DNA from: Oscillospiraceae bacterium
GTDB lineage: Bacteria > Bacillota > Clostridia > Oscillospirales > Oscillospiraceae
Assembly (NCBI GenBank): GCA_017631155.1
Contig: JAGBTV010000039.1
Coordinates: forward strand, 1 to 47,679
Reading direction: 5' to 3'
DNA length: 47,679 nt
Shown: positions 1 through 7,251 of the stretch, in pieces
Layout of the letters: every line of letters starts with the position of its first letter
Position numbering within the stretch: position 1 is the first letter of the stretch
Translations under genes and position numbers: made by a program
The notes under the pieces: generated by a model
Told to the model about the DNA's origin: nothing
The model's input: the letters and a program-made list of their open reading frames with translations, nothing else
Database searches by the model: none

Positions 1-124
1 CCTTCCCCTTTGGGGAAGGTGGCAAAAACCGGCGCTTTTAGCCGGTTTTTGACGGAAGAGGTTAGAACCTCTCCCACCGCAAGCGGTCCCCCCTCCCCAA
101 AGGGGAGGGCTTTGGCCCTGCCGC
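1..124 (+). repeat. Multi-hairpin dispersed repeat, left-end copy
   Basis: Five consecutive inverted repeats: CCTTCCCC/GGGGAAGG (1-19), AAAAACCGGC/GCCGGTTTTT (24-50), GAGGTT/AACCTC (58-71), ACCGC/GCGGT (76-87) and CCCTCCCC/GGGGAGGG (91-109). The core 'AGGTGGCAAAAA...TTTTTGACGGA' recurs in the same orientation at 47608-47639. The reading frame open through it (from base 10) is taken as chance. Repeats of this style are common in Oscillospirales intergenic DNA; their function is unknown. Confidence 0.75.
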
Positions 125-237
125 AACTACCCGAGAAATGGAAATTTGTTGCGCTTCATAGTGACGCAATTTTGTTTTCAGTGTTGAAATTAGAAGAAAA
201 GAGGAATATAATATCTTCCGGAAAAGGCGGTGATTAT

Positions 238-630
238 GTGGCAACAGAGGTAGTTGCGGCGTTAATTTGGAATAAAGACAGATTTCTGATCTGTCAGCGA
301 CCGAAGCATAAGACCCGAGGGCTTCTGTGGGAGTTTGTGGGCGGTAAGGTAGAACCGGGAGAAACAAAGCAGCAGGCTTTGATCCGGGAATGTCAGGAAG
401 AGCTGGATATTTTGATTGATATGGGGAATGTGTTTATGGAGGTTTGCCATGAATACCCCGATATGACGGTGGAGCTGACTTTGTTCCATGGATCCGTCCG
501 GCAAGGTCAGCTGAAGCTTTTAGAGCATGTGGATATTCGCTGGATTCTTCCGACAGAAATCGAAAACTATGATTTTTGCCCGGCGGATGTGGAGATTTTA
601 GAGAGAATCCGTTCAGAATATGGCGGTTAA
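238..630 (+). CDS. Nudix hydrolase (MutT-like)
   Basis: A 130-residue protein with a complete Nudix box: G36 x5 E42 x7 R50-E51 xx E54-E55, the Mg2+-binding pyrophosphohydrolase signature. MutT-type members hydrolyse oxidised or non-canonical (deoxy)nucleoside triphosphates in the cytoplasm; the substrate here cannot be told from sequence. The frame is open back to base 10 but that part translates the upstream hairpin repeat, so I take GTG at 238, preceded by a purine-rich AAAGGCGG, where homology to the family begins (VVAALIW, the first Nudix strand). The MATE gene follows 12 bp downstream, suggesting one transcript. Confidence 0.85.
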   Translation: MATEVVAALIWNKDRFLICQRPKHKTRGLLWEFVGGKVEPGETKQQALIRECQEELDILIDMGNVFMEVCHEYPDMTVELTLFHGSVRQGQLKLLEHVDIRWILPTEIENYDFCPADVEILERIRSEYGG

Positions 631-642
631 GGAGGCTACACT

Positions 643-2013
643 TTGGCCGGAGGAAGATTAGCAAAAGATTTTACAAAGGGCAATATTCCCAAACGGCTGC
701 TATGGTTTATGCTGCCGTTTATGGCATCCAATGCCTTGCAGGTGCTCTACAGCACCATCGATATGATCGTTGTTGGCAAATATGTGGGCACACCGGGACT
801 GTCTGCAGTATCTCAAAGCAGTCAGATTCTGAATTTTGCTACCATGGTCTGCCTTGGTTTTTCCAATGCCGGTCAGGTGCTGATTGCTCAGGCCTTGGGC
901 GCAGGCAAGCGAAAAGAGCAGAATCAGATCATCGGTACTTTATTTTCTTTAATTATGATTTTAGCGGTGATTCTGACTGCGGTATTTTTGGGCGGACAGA
1001 AGTGGATCATGGATGTGATGCACATGCCCGAGGAATCCCGAAAGTTTGCCCTGGAGTATCTGGTGATCTGTAGCAGCGGCATGATCTTTACTGCCGGCTA
1101 TAATATGGTCAGCGCAGTTTTGCGGGGCATGGGAGACTCCAAACGGCCATTCCTGTTTATCGGTGTGGCAACGGTTGTGAATTTGGTGCTGGATATTCTG
1201 TTCATACGCGTGTTTCGATGGGAAGTGGCCGGTGCGGCCTGGGCCACCATCATTGGTCAGGCGGTGTCTTTTATCTTCTCTTTGGTGTACCTATACCGGC
1301 ATAAAGAATCCTTCGGCTTTGATTTCAAGAAGGAAAGTTTTAGGATCAACCGCAAATATACCAAGATGATCGCTCAGCTGGGAACGCCGATGGCCATCCA
1401 GTCCGGTTGTATCAATCTTTCCATGCTGTTCGTTAATTCCATGGTCAATAATGTTGGTGTGGTTGCCTCGGCTACCTTTGGCGTAGGAATCCGTATTGAT
1501 GACATTATCAATAAGATCTCCCAAGGTATCCATTACGCGGCTATGCCTATGATAAGTCAAAATATTGCTGCCAAGGAGCCAAAGCGGGCAAAGCAGGTGG
1601 TTCATTATGCCTGGCTGTACTCCGGTATCCTGACAGTTGTGGCGATGGCGGCCTATCTTTTGCGGGGAAAGCTGTTGTTTATGGCATTTTCGGATGATCC
1701 GTTGGTACATGAAATGTCCTGGGAGTTTATCAGGGCCATTCTCTATATGTTCCCGGCTTTGGCGGTCATGCGGGGCAGCAGCGCCTTTATCCAGGGCATC
1801 GGCAATGCAAAGCTCAGCCTGGTGCTGGCTCTCTTGGACGGTGTGGTGCTGCGGATTGGCTTGAGCTGGCTTTTGGGCATTGTACTGGGTTGGGGTTTCT
1901 TCGGCTTTGTCTTAGGATACGGCCTGGCGGCCTATGGCTGCGCCATTCCCGGTATGATATTCTTCCTTTCCGGTGTGTGGAAAAAACAGAAAGTACTTGC
2001 AGACGAAATATAA
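643..2013 (+). CDS. MATE family efflux transporter
   Basis: A 456-residue polytopic membrane protein with about 12 hydrophobic segments and two similar halves, as in MATE/DinF exporters. The N-terminus carries the typical sequence of the family (MLPFMASNALQVLYSTIDM, then VVGKYVG) followed by SAVSQSSQ. Members use Na+ or H+ gradients to export cationic drugs or metabolites; the substrate is unknown. The start is TTG at 643, supported by GGAGG at 631-635 seven bases away and directly after the Nudix stop codon, so the two genes are probably cotranscribed. Confidence 0.92.
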   Translation: MAGGRLAKDFTKGNIPKRLLWFMLPFMASNALQVLYSTIDMIVVGKYVGTPGLSAVSQSSQILNFATMVCLGFSNAGQVLIAQALGAGKRKEQNQIIGTLFSLIMILAVILTAVFLGGQKWIMDVMHMPEESRKFALEYLVICSSGMIFTAGYNMVSAVLRGMGDSKRPFLFIGVATVVNLVLDILFIRVFRWEVAGAAWATIIGQAVSFIFSLVYLYRHKESFGFDFKKESFRINRKYTKMIAQLGTPMAIQSGCINLSMLFVNSMVNNVGVVASATFGVGIRIDDIINKISQGIHYAAMPMISQNIAAKEPKRAKQVVHYAWLYSGILTVVAMAAYLLRGKLLFMAFSDDPLVHEMSWEFIRAILYMFPALAVMRGSSAFIQGIGNAKLSLVLALLDGVVLRIGLSWLLGIVLGWGFFGFVLGYGLAAYGCAIPGMIFFLSGVWKKQKVLADEI

Positions 2014-2018
2014 ATGCC

Positions 2019-2047
2019 TTTTCAAACAGATTTTCTTATGCTATAAT
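2019..2047 (+). promoter_or_regulatory. Promoter of the flavodiiron gene
   Basis: TATAAT at 2042-2047 with TTTTCA 17 bp upstream (2019-2024). The -10 is perfect and the -35 is weak (four of six). Lies in the 65-bp gap before the flavodiiron start. Confidence 0.55.
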
Positions 2048-2078
2048 ACCCTAAGCTAGAATGATAAGGAGAGAAATT

Positions 2079-3233
2079 ATGACCGTTACAAATGATATTC
2101 GTTATGTGGGCGTCAACGACCATGAGGTAGACCTCTTTGAGGGACAGTATGTTGTACCCAATGGTATGGCCTATAATTCTTATGTGATCTTGGACGAAAA
2201 GGTTGCTGTTATGGATACGGTGGACATCAACTTTACAGAGCCTTGGCTGGAAAATATCCGTACCGTTTTGGACGGCCGACTGCCGGATTACCTGGTGGTG
2301 CAGCACATGGAACCTGACCACTCTGCCAACATTGCCAATTTCCTGAAAGTTTATCCCCAGGCTGTGGTGGTATCTTCCGCGAAGGCCTTTGCCATGATGA
2401 AAAATTACTTTGGCGATGACTATCAAGATCGTCGGATCGTGGTAGGTGAAGGGGATACCCTTTCTCTTGGCAAGCATACCCTGACCTTTGTTACCGCGCC
2501 CATGGTTCATTGGCCGGAAGTTATTGTTACATATGATTCTTACGATAAGGTGCTGTTTGCGGCGGATGGCTTTGGTAAGTTCGGCGCGCTGGATGTGGAA
2601 GAAGACTGGGCTTGCGAAGCGCGTCGTTACTACATCGGCATTGTGGGCAAGTATGGCCCTCAGGTGCAGGCTCTGCTGAAAAAAGCAGCCGGCTTGGATA
2701 TTTCTATCATATGTCCTCTCCATGGCCCTGTGCTGACGGAGAACCTGGGTTACTACATCAATCTTTATGATATCTGGTCTTCTTATCGCCCGGAGGAGAA
2801 GGGCGTTGTCATCGCCTATACTTCTGTTTACGGCAACACCAAGGCAGCGGTAGAGCTGTTGGCTGAGAAGCTGACAGAGGGTGGTGCTAAGGTGACCGTG
2901 GCAGATTTGGCGCGTTGCGATATGGCGGAAGCGGTGGAAGATGCTTTCCGATATGACAAGCTGGTGCTGGCGACGACTACCTATAATGCCGATGTGTTCC
3001 CCTTCATGAAGGAGTTTATCCACCATTTGACGGAGCGCAATTTCCAGAACCGCACCGTTGCCCTAATGGAAAACGGTTCCTGGGCGCCTATGGCAGCAAA
3101 GGTTATGACCAAGATGCTGGAGGGCAGCAAGAATCTTACCTTTGCCCAAAACACCGTCAAGATCCAGTGCGCCCTGAGCGATGAGAGCCGGGCACAGATC
3201 GACGCGCTGGCGCAGGAGCTTTTGGCGGAATAA
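2079..3233 (+). CDS. fprA: FprA-family A-type flavoprotein (flavodiiron protein)
   Basis: 384 residues with the two-domain plan of flavodiiron proteins: an N-terminal metallo-beta-lactamase-like domain with the HxExDH iron ligands (HMEPDH near residue 76), further ligand positions MVHWPE, AADGFG and CPLHGP, and a C-terminal flavodoxin domain beginning YTSVYGNTKAAVE (FMN phosphate loop). These cytoplasmic enzymes reduce O2 to water and/or NO to N2O using electrons from rubredoxin, protecting anaerobes. ATG at 2079 is chosen over 2061 because AAGGAGAG lies just upstream of 2079. The rubredoxin gene 100 bp downstream is its likely electron donor. Confidence 0.93.
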   Translation: MTVTNDIRYVGVNDHEVDLFEGQYVVPNGMAYNSYVILDEKVAVMDTVDINFTEPWLENIRTVLDGRLPDYLVVQHMEPDHSANIANFLKVYPQAVVVSSAKAFAMMKNYFGDDYQDRRIVVGEGDTLSLGKHTLTFVTAPMVHWPEVIVTYDSYDKVLFAADGFGKFGALDVEEDWACEARRYYIGIVGKYGPQVQALLKKAAGLDISIICPLHGPVLTENLGYYINLYDIWSSYRPEEKGVVIAYTSVYGNTKAAVELLAEKLTEGGAKVTVADLARCDMAEAVEDAFRYDKLVLATTTYNADVFPFMKEFIHHLTERNFQNRTVALMENGSWAPMAAKVMTKMLEGSKNLTFAQNTVKIQCALSDESRAQIDALAQELLAE

Positions 3234-3258
3234 AATTTTGTGTTTTGTGATATGGTAA

Positions 3259-3273
3259 TGTGACATAGTCACA
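3259..3273. promoter_or_regulatory. Perfect inverted repeat upstream of rubredoxin (operator candidate)
   Basis: TGTGAC-ATA-GTCACA, six-base arms with a three-base centre, 60 bp before the rubredoxin start. It resembles a CRP/FNR-type half-site pair (TGTGA/TCACA) but with five rather than six central bases. Role inferred from position only. Confidence 0.4.
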
Positions 3274-3332
3274 GAAATCCGTAATGAAAAAGATTATGCT
3301 TATGACACAAAACAAATTTGGAGGTAAACACT

Positions 3333-3488
3333 ATGAAACATGTATGTGATGTATGCGGTTGGGTCTACGACGAGGCAGAGGGTTATCCCGAAGGCGGTAT
3401 TGCCCCCGGCACGGCTTGGGAGAATGTCCCCGTGGATTTTGAATGCCCCCTTTGCAGCGTAGGCAAAGATATGTTCTCCGAGGAATAA
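3333..3488 (+). CDS. Rubredoxin
   Basis: A 51-residue protein beginning MKHVCDVCGWVYDEAEG with the two Fe ligand pairs CxxCG (C5, C8) and CPLC (C38, C41), the normal length and spacing of rubredoxins. It carries one electron on an Fe(Cys)4 centre in the cytoplasm and normally feeds flavodiiron proteins such as the one just upstream. ATG at 3333 has GGAGG at 3320-3324. It is below 60 residues and easily missed by automatic ORF calling. It has its own 100-bp leader with an inverted repeat, so it may be transcribed separately from fprA, and it ends in a strong terminator. Confidence 0.95.
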   Translation: MKHVCDVCGWVYDEAEGYPEGGIAPGTAWENVPVDFECPLCSVGKDMFSEE

Positions 3489-3503
3489 GACATCAATATG
3501 CAG

Positions 3504-3538
3504 AAAACCGCTTTCCCGGTATTGGGAAAGCGGTTTTT
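3504..3538. terminator. Bidirectional terminator between rubredoxin and flavin reductase
   Basis: Perfect 14-bp stem AAAACCGCTTTCCC/GGGAAAGCGGTTTT (3504-3517, 3524-3537) with T-runs on both sides; serves the convergent genes ending at 3488 and 3540. Confidence 0.9.
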
Positions 3539-3539
3539 G

Positions 3540-4100
3540 TTATTTCAGGGTCAAACCATCGTGAAATGCCTGACCGACTTTTTCACCCAGGACCAGATAG
3601 CTGTGATGCACCGGATCAAAGGTGATGGGCTGGAGCTTGGCAACATCTACCTTGCCGTTTCCATCCAGGTAGGCTTCGTCCACGCAGACATTGATGACTT
3701 TGCCAATCAAACGGCAGCTTTCAGGATCGTAGGAGATCATTTCGCACTCCAGGGCCATGGGCAGTTCGTCGATCAGAGGCGCGTCCACAAACTGGGACTT
3801 GGTGGCATGGAAACCGGCTTTTTGGAACTTATTCGGCTCTTTGTTGCCACTGACGATGCCCACATAATCACAGGCATTTACGGTCTTCGCAGTACCCATG
3901 GACACGGTGAAGGCTTTGCGAGCCAGCACATTTTCAGCAGTCTTATGCTCTGCATCCACGCAGATTGTCAGTTGTGCTTCCTCGGTAACACCGCCCCAGG
4001 CTGCATTCATGGCATTGGGCGTACCGTCTTCGTTGTAAGTGCCGATAATAAATACCGGCATGGGATAACACATTTCTTTTGCACCAAAGTTTTTACGCAT
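3540..4100 (-). CDS. Flavin reductase family protein (FMN-binding)
   Basis: 186 residues of the flavin reductase-like/FMN-binding split-barrel family: MPVFIIGTYNEDGTPNAMNAAW (the N-terminal strand pair), a central TAENVLARKAFTVS and a C-terminal LGEKVGQAFHDG. Family members bind FMN and use NAD(P)H or act as flavoredoxins. Start codon is preceded by AGGAGG. Position opposite the flavodiiron/rubredoxin pair suggests a related electron-transfer or oxygen-defence role (inference). Transcribed divergently from the rhodanese gene, sharing a promoter region with it. Confidence 0.87.
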   Translation of the reverse strand: MRKNFGAKEMCYPMPVFIIGTYNEDGTPNAMNAAWGGVTEEAQLTICVDAEHKTAENVLARKAFTVSMGTAKTVNACDYVGIVSGNKEPNKFQKAGFHATKSQFVDAPLIDELPMALECEMISYDPESCRLIGKVINVCVDEAYLDGNGKVDVAKLQPITFDPVHHSYLVLGEKVGQAFHDGLTLK

Positions 4101-4130
4101 AATTTACCCTCCTGTAGAAGCGTTGTTTCC

Positions 4131-4183
4131 ATTATACTGCATAATGCATACTCGTTGCAAGTGGAGAATGACTGTGTTATAAT
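4131..4183. promoter_or_regulatory. Divergent promoters sharing one palindromic -35 box
   Basis: TTGCAA at 4155-4160 reads the same on both strands. Rightward it pairs with TATAAT at 4178-4183 (17-bp spacer, for the rhodanese gene). Leftward it pairs with TATAAT on the minus strand at 4131-4136 (18-bp spacer, for the flavin reductase). Confidence 0.7.
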
Positions 4184-4203
4184 ACCGAAAGAGGTGACAC
4201 CCC

Positions 4204-4590
4204 ATGAAGAAACTGATTCTAATAATCCTTGCCATGCTTGGTTTGACTGCCTGCGGGCAAGATACAGAAAATGTTCAGGAGGCGGTATATGTGAACATTA
4301 CAGCCCAGCAGGCTAAGGAAATTATGGACAGCCAGGAAGGCTATATTATTCTCGATACACGCACCCAGGAGGAATATGCGGAAAGTCATATCCCCGGCGC
4401 GATTCTGATTCCCTACGATGAAATTTTGGAGAAAGCAGAAGGTGTGCTGACCGACAAGAATCAGCTGATTTTGGTCTATTGCCGCAGCGGACGGCGGAGC
4501 AAACTGGCAGCGCAAGACCTCCAAAAGCTGGGCTACACCAATATTAAAGAATTCGGCGGTATTATCGACTGGCCCTATGAGGTGGAATGA
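4204..4590 (+). CDS. Rhodanese-like domain lipoprotein
   Basis: 128 residues. A signal peptide ends in a lipobox (LTAC, Cys17), so the mature protein is probably anchored outside the membrane. The rest is a single rhodanese domain: ILDTRTQEEYAESHIPGA and the catalytic loop CRSGRRS with Cys93. Rhodaneses transfer sulfane sulfur through the active cysteine; extracytoplasmic versions are of uncertain substrate. Start ATG 4204 follows AGAGGTGACACCC. First gene of a probable operon with the deformylase and cyclase downstream. Confidence 0.9.
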   Translation: MKKLILIILAMLGLTACGQDTENVQEAVYVNITAQQAKEIMDSQEGYIILDTRTQEEYAESHIPGAILIPYDEILEKAEGVLTDKNQLILVYCRSGRRSKLAAQDLQKLGYTNIKEFGGIIDWPYEVE

Positions 4591-4591
4591 G

Positions 4592-5005
4592 ATGGTTAAA
4601 GAAGTCGTACATGATCCGATTTTTCTTTCCTTAAAGTCGGAGCCTGCAACTCTGGAAGATCTGCAGGTGGCTCAGGATTTGTTGGATACATTGGCTGCCA
4701 ATAAAGAAGCTTGTGTCGGTATGGCGGCCAATATGATCGGTGTGCGCAAACGCATCATTGTCTTTGATAATGAGGGAACATATATGACTATGTTCAATCC
4801 CCAAATTATCAAAAAAACAGGTCTTTATGATGCAGAGGAAAGCTGCCTTTCTTTGCTGGGCGGCCCAAGAAAATGTCAGCGCTATCAAACCATCAAGGTG
4901 CAGTGGCAAAATGCGCAATTTCAAACCCGCATCAAAACCTTCACCGGCTGGTCGGCTCAAATCATCCAGCACGAGATTGACCATTGTAACGGTGTCCTGA
5001 TATGA
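4592..5005 (+). CDS. Peptide deformylase family protein with degenerate motif I
   Basis: 137 residues with two of the three peptide deformylase motifs intact: EESCLSL (metal-ligand Cys, motif II) and HEIDHCNG (HExxH, motif III). Motif I, normally GxGLAAxQ, reads GMAANMIG, so the conserved Gln is missing. Canonical enzymes remove the N-formyl group from nascent proteins using Fe2+. Because of the altered motif I this is likely an accessory homologue rather than the housekeeping Def. ATG 4592 is preferred over 4577, since GAGGTGG lies just upstream and 4592 starts one base after the rhodanese stop. Confidence 0.83.
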   Translation: MVKEVVHDPIFLSLKSEPATLEDLQVAQDLLDTLAANKEACVGMAANMIGVRKRIIVFDNEGTYMTMFNPQIIKKTGLYDAEESCLSLLGGPRKCQRYQTIKVQWQNAQFQTRIKTFTGWSAQIIQHEIDHCNGVLI

Positions 5006-5022
5006 AAATGAGGTGACACACC

Positions 5023-5613
5023 GTGAAGATCTATGACATTTCCCAGGAAATTTTTTCATGCAATGTCTATCCCGGAGACCCGAAACCGGAGAAACAGATC
5101 CTTTGCGCAACAGAAAAAGGGGATCTGTATAATCTGACTGCCTTTTCTATGTGCGCCCATAACGGTACCCATATCGATGCGCCGTACCATTTCCTTGGTG
5201 AGGGAAAGACCGTGGAGCAGATGGGGCTGAACACTTTCGTAGGGGATTGCTATGTGGCCCAGCATCATGGCGAGGTAACCGCGGCAGATGCGGCTGCTAT
5301 TTTGCAAAAAGCAGATGGCGTACCCCGGATCTTGATCGCAGGACCGGCTACCGTTACCGTAGAAGCGGCAGAGGTGTTTGCGTCTTCCGGTATTTGTCTG
5401 CTGGGCAACGAAAGTCAAACCGTGGGGCCGGAAAACGCGCCTATGCAGGTGCACAAGATCTTGCTTGGAAAAGGTGTGGCGCTTTTGGAGGGCGTCCGGT
5501 TGACGGATGTGCCCCAAGGTCACTATTTTCTCAGCGCTGCGCCGCTGTGTCTGGAAGGTGCGGATGGCGCGCCTTGCCGCGCGTATTTGCTTGAAACGGA
5601 AAATGCAAATTAG
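5023..5613 (+). CDS. Cyclase / kynurenine formamidase-like metal hydrolase
   Basis: 196 residues of the cyclase family (PF04199-type). The signature HxGTHxDxPxH is present as H46-NGT-H50-I-D52-APY-H56, the metal-binding and catalytic residues. Family members include arylformamidases and isatin hydrolases that act on small amides or cyclic compounds; the substrate is not evident. Start is GTG at 5023 with GAGGTGA seven bases upstream. Lies 17 bp after the deformylase gene, so probably the same operon. A pairing of deformylase-like and formamidase-like proteins hints at formyl/amide chemistry, but this is speculation. Confidence 0.85.
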   Translation: MKIYDISQEIFSCNVYPGDPKPEKQILCATEKGDLYNLTAFSMCAHNGTHIDAPYHFLGEGKTVEQMGLNTFVGDCYVAQHHGEVTAADAAAILQKADGVPRILIAGPATVTVEAAEVFASSGICLLGNESQTVGPENAPMQVHKILLGKGVALLEGVRLTDVPQGHYFLSAAPLCLEGADGAPCRAYLLETENAN

Positions 5614-5721
5614 AATTCTGCGCTTTTCGGAGGGTTGCCACCTGTAAGCATTTTTCTTCATTATGCACCGCAGAGTTCGGCTGCTGCATGGTGTATTTTT
5701 CCGCAGAAAGTGGTGAGTGCC

Positions 5722-5832
5722 ATGATTCTTCTGATTGCCGAAAACGAATACAATCTCTCCCAATGCCTTGCCCACAATTTGCCCTACATCCTGATTGATG
5801 GAGAATACGAAGTAAAGGATATTTCTCTATGA
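5722..5832 (+). CDS. Possible 36-residue small protein, unknown
   Basis: Open frame MILLIAENEYNLSQCLAHN... from ATG 5722 with GGTGAG upstream, ending in a four-base ATGA overlap with the start of the next gene, which suggests translational coupling. The frame is open back to TTG 5635 but with no convincing ribosome site. No family recognised; it could be the remnant of a longer gene. The 100 bp before it (5614-5721) shows nothing else I can name. Confidence 0.3.
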   Translation: MILLIAENEYNLSQCLAHNLPYILIDGEYEVKDISL

Positions 5833-6860
5833 AAACAAAAAATGTTGCAACTATCTTTGCGATTTTAGCGGCTGCGTTATATGCAATCAATATCCCACTC
5901 AGTAAGGTGCTGCTGGTTTTTGTGCAGCCGACGATGATGGCAGCATTCCTGTATCTGGGCGCAGGAATCGGTATGTTTTTCTACGGAAAGTTGACCAAAG
6001 AACAAGGACAGAAGCTTACAAAAGCAGAACTGCCCTATACGGTTGGCATGGTGGTGCTGGATATTGCAGCACCGATTTTACTGATGCTTGGGTTGCAAGC
6101 TACGAATTCTGCAAATGCATCACTGCTTAATAATTTTGAAATTGTGGCAACTTCTCTCATTGCCTTTTTTGTGTTCCGGGAAAAGCTCTCCAGGAAACTC
6201 GTACTGGCGATCCTGTTGGTTACGGCAGCCAGTATTACTTTGAGTTTTGAAGGTGCAGGAAGTTTTCGGTTTAACAATGGCTCTTTGTTTGTGCTGGGGG
6301 CGGCTTGCTGTTGGGGGCTGGAAAACAACTGCACAAGAATGCTCAGCAATAAATCCTCGGTGCAAATCACAAAAATCAAGGGTGTGTTTTCTGGCTTGGG
6401 AAGCCTGATTGTGGCGCTGGTGGTTGGGGAAGTATTTCCCAACATTATTTGGCTGTTGGCAGTTTCTCTGCTGGGCTTTGTGGCCTATGGTTTAAGTATC
6501 AATTTTTACATCAAGGCCCAAAAGGAATTGGGTGCCGCCAAGACCAGCGCCTATTATTCTGTAGCACCGTTTCTGGGTGTGATTTTTGGCGTACTGATGT
6601 TGCAGGAACGACCCGGTGTGCAATTCTACCTTGGCTTGGCTATTATGATCGTGGCTACGGTGCTGATGGTAAAAGACACCATTGCGCTGCAGCACACCCA
6701 TGAGCATAGCCATATCCATTGCCACGAGCATAGCCACGGGCAGCTGGTGCATACCCATACCCATGAGCACATTCACAGCCATACCCACACCCATGGCAAA
6801 GAGGAAGACTTTCACGGACATACACACGAATCGCTGGAAGGACACCAGCATACCCATTAA
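5829..6860 (+). CDS. DMT/EamA transporter with histidine-rich C-terminal tail
   Basis: 343 residues. Residues 1-288 form ten hydrophobic segments in two EamA repeats (drug/metabolite transporter superfamily). The last 55 residues hold 22 histidines in HxH runs (HTHEHSHIHCHEHSH, HTHTHEHIHSHTHTH, then HGHTH and HQHTH) plus one Cys, a typical Zn/Ni/Co-binding tail normally seen in CDF transporters, ZIP proteins and metallochaperones. A metal-related or metal-sensed exporter is inferred; plain EamA proteins export amino acids or metabolites. Whether the tail is cytoplasmic depends on topology (even segment number places both ends in the cytoplasm). Start overlaps the preceding small ORF. Confidence 0.85.
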   Translation: MKTKNVATIFAILAAALYAINIPLSKVLLVFVQPTMMAAFLYLGAGIGMFFYGKLTKEQGQKLTKAELPYTVGMVVLDIAAPILLMLGLQATNSANASLLNNFEIVATSLIAFFVFREKLSRKLVLAILLVTAASITLSFEGAGSFRFNNGSLFVLGAACCWGLENNCTRMLSNKSSVQITKIKGVFSGLGSLIVALVVGEVFPNIIWLLAVSLLGFVAYGLSINFYIKAQKELGAAKTSAYYSVAPFLGVIFGVLMLQERPGVQFYLGLAIMIVATVLMVKDTIALQHTHEHSHIHCHEHSHGQLVHTHTHEHIHSHTHTHGKEEDFHGHTHESLEGHQHTH

Positions 6861-6943
6861 GGATAATCAGGATAGAATGATATGGACAGAGCTGTGTTGC
6901 AAAACGATATAGCGGAATTTGAAAAAGTGTGGAGTGTGAGAAA

Positions 6944-7141
6944 ATGTTGATTAACGGATGCCAGGAAGGCAAGGGAACACCCCGGATCACGGAAGTGAAA
7001 TGCCCCCGGTGCGGAGAGTTCGTAGAGGTCTTTGTGTTGATGGGCGGCCCAATCGGCAAGACCGGAACCCTTGCCAGCGATGAAGTTTGCTCCTGCGGAC
7101 AGGTTCTTGCTGCCGGTAGTTACGCGCAAGATTATGCGTAG
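6944..7141 (+). CDS. Small zinc-ribbon protein, function unknown
   Basis: 65 residues with two Cys knuckles, KCPRCGEF and CSCGQ, forming a likely zinc ribbon around a glycine-rich middle (LMGGPIGKTG). Unnamed small zinc-ribbon proteins of this kind are common in Clostridia. ATG 6944 has GGAG at 6931-6934; an in-frame GTG at 6929 is the alternative. A 22-codon frame (MDRAVLQND..., from about 6882) ends overlapping this start and could be a leader peptide, unproven. Sits 83 bp after the His-tail transporter, so both may handle metal. Confidence 0.7.
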   Translation: MLINGCQEGKGTPRITEVKCPRCGEFVEVFVLMGGPIGKTGTLASDEVCSCGQVLAAGSYAQDYA

Positions 7142-7175
7142 CATAAAACACAGGATCGAAGTGCCGAGCTGCACC

Positions 7176-7193
7176 TGTAAAATGTATGTAAAT
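7176..7193 (-). promoter_or_regulatory. Pho box (reverse orientation) upstream of phoBR
   Basis: TGTAAAA at 7176-7182 and TGTAAAT at 7187-7193 repeat with an exact 11-bp step. On the minus strand this reads ATTTACA-N4-TTTTACA, the direct-repeat pattern bound by PhoB/PhoP regulators. It lies just upstream of the -35 at 7197. Autoregulation is inferred. Confidence 0.6.
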
Positions 7194-7196
7194 CCC

Positions 7197-7225
7197 TTGA
7201 ACTTTCCTACGAAAACCGCTAAAAT
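7197..7225 (+). promoter_or_regulatory. Promoter of phoBR-like genes
   Basis: TTGAAC (7197-7202), 17-bp spacer, TAAAAT (7220-7225); ribosome site AAGGAGGTG follows at about 7239. Confidence 0.6.
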
Positions 7226-7251
7226 TGTAACAAGTGTAAGGAGGTGCGGTT

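Noticed and set aside
2022..3026. 334-codon minus-strand frame
   Set aside because: Antisense to the flavodiiron gene, whose iron-ligand motifs are all present.
6694..6857. Tandem repeat or CRISPR-like array
   Set aside because: The repetition comes from CAT/CAC histidine codons in the transporter tail.
7142..7251. Riboswitch in the phoBR leader
   Set aside because: The spacing is explained by the Pho box, promoter and ribosome site; no conserved aptamer pattern was seen.
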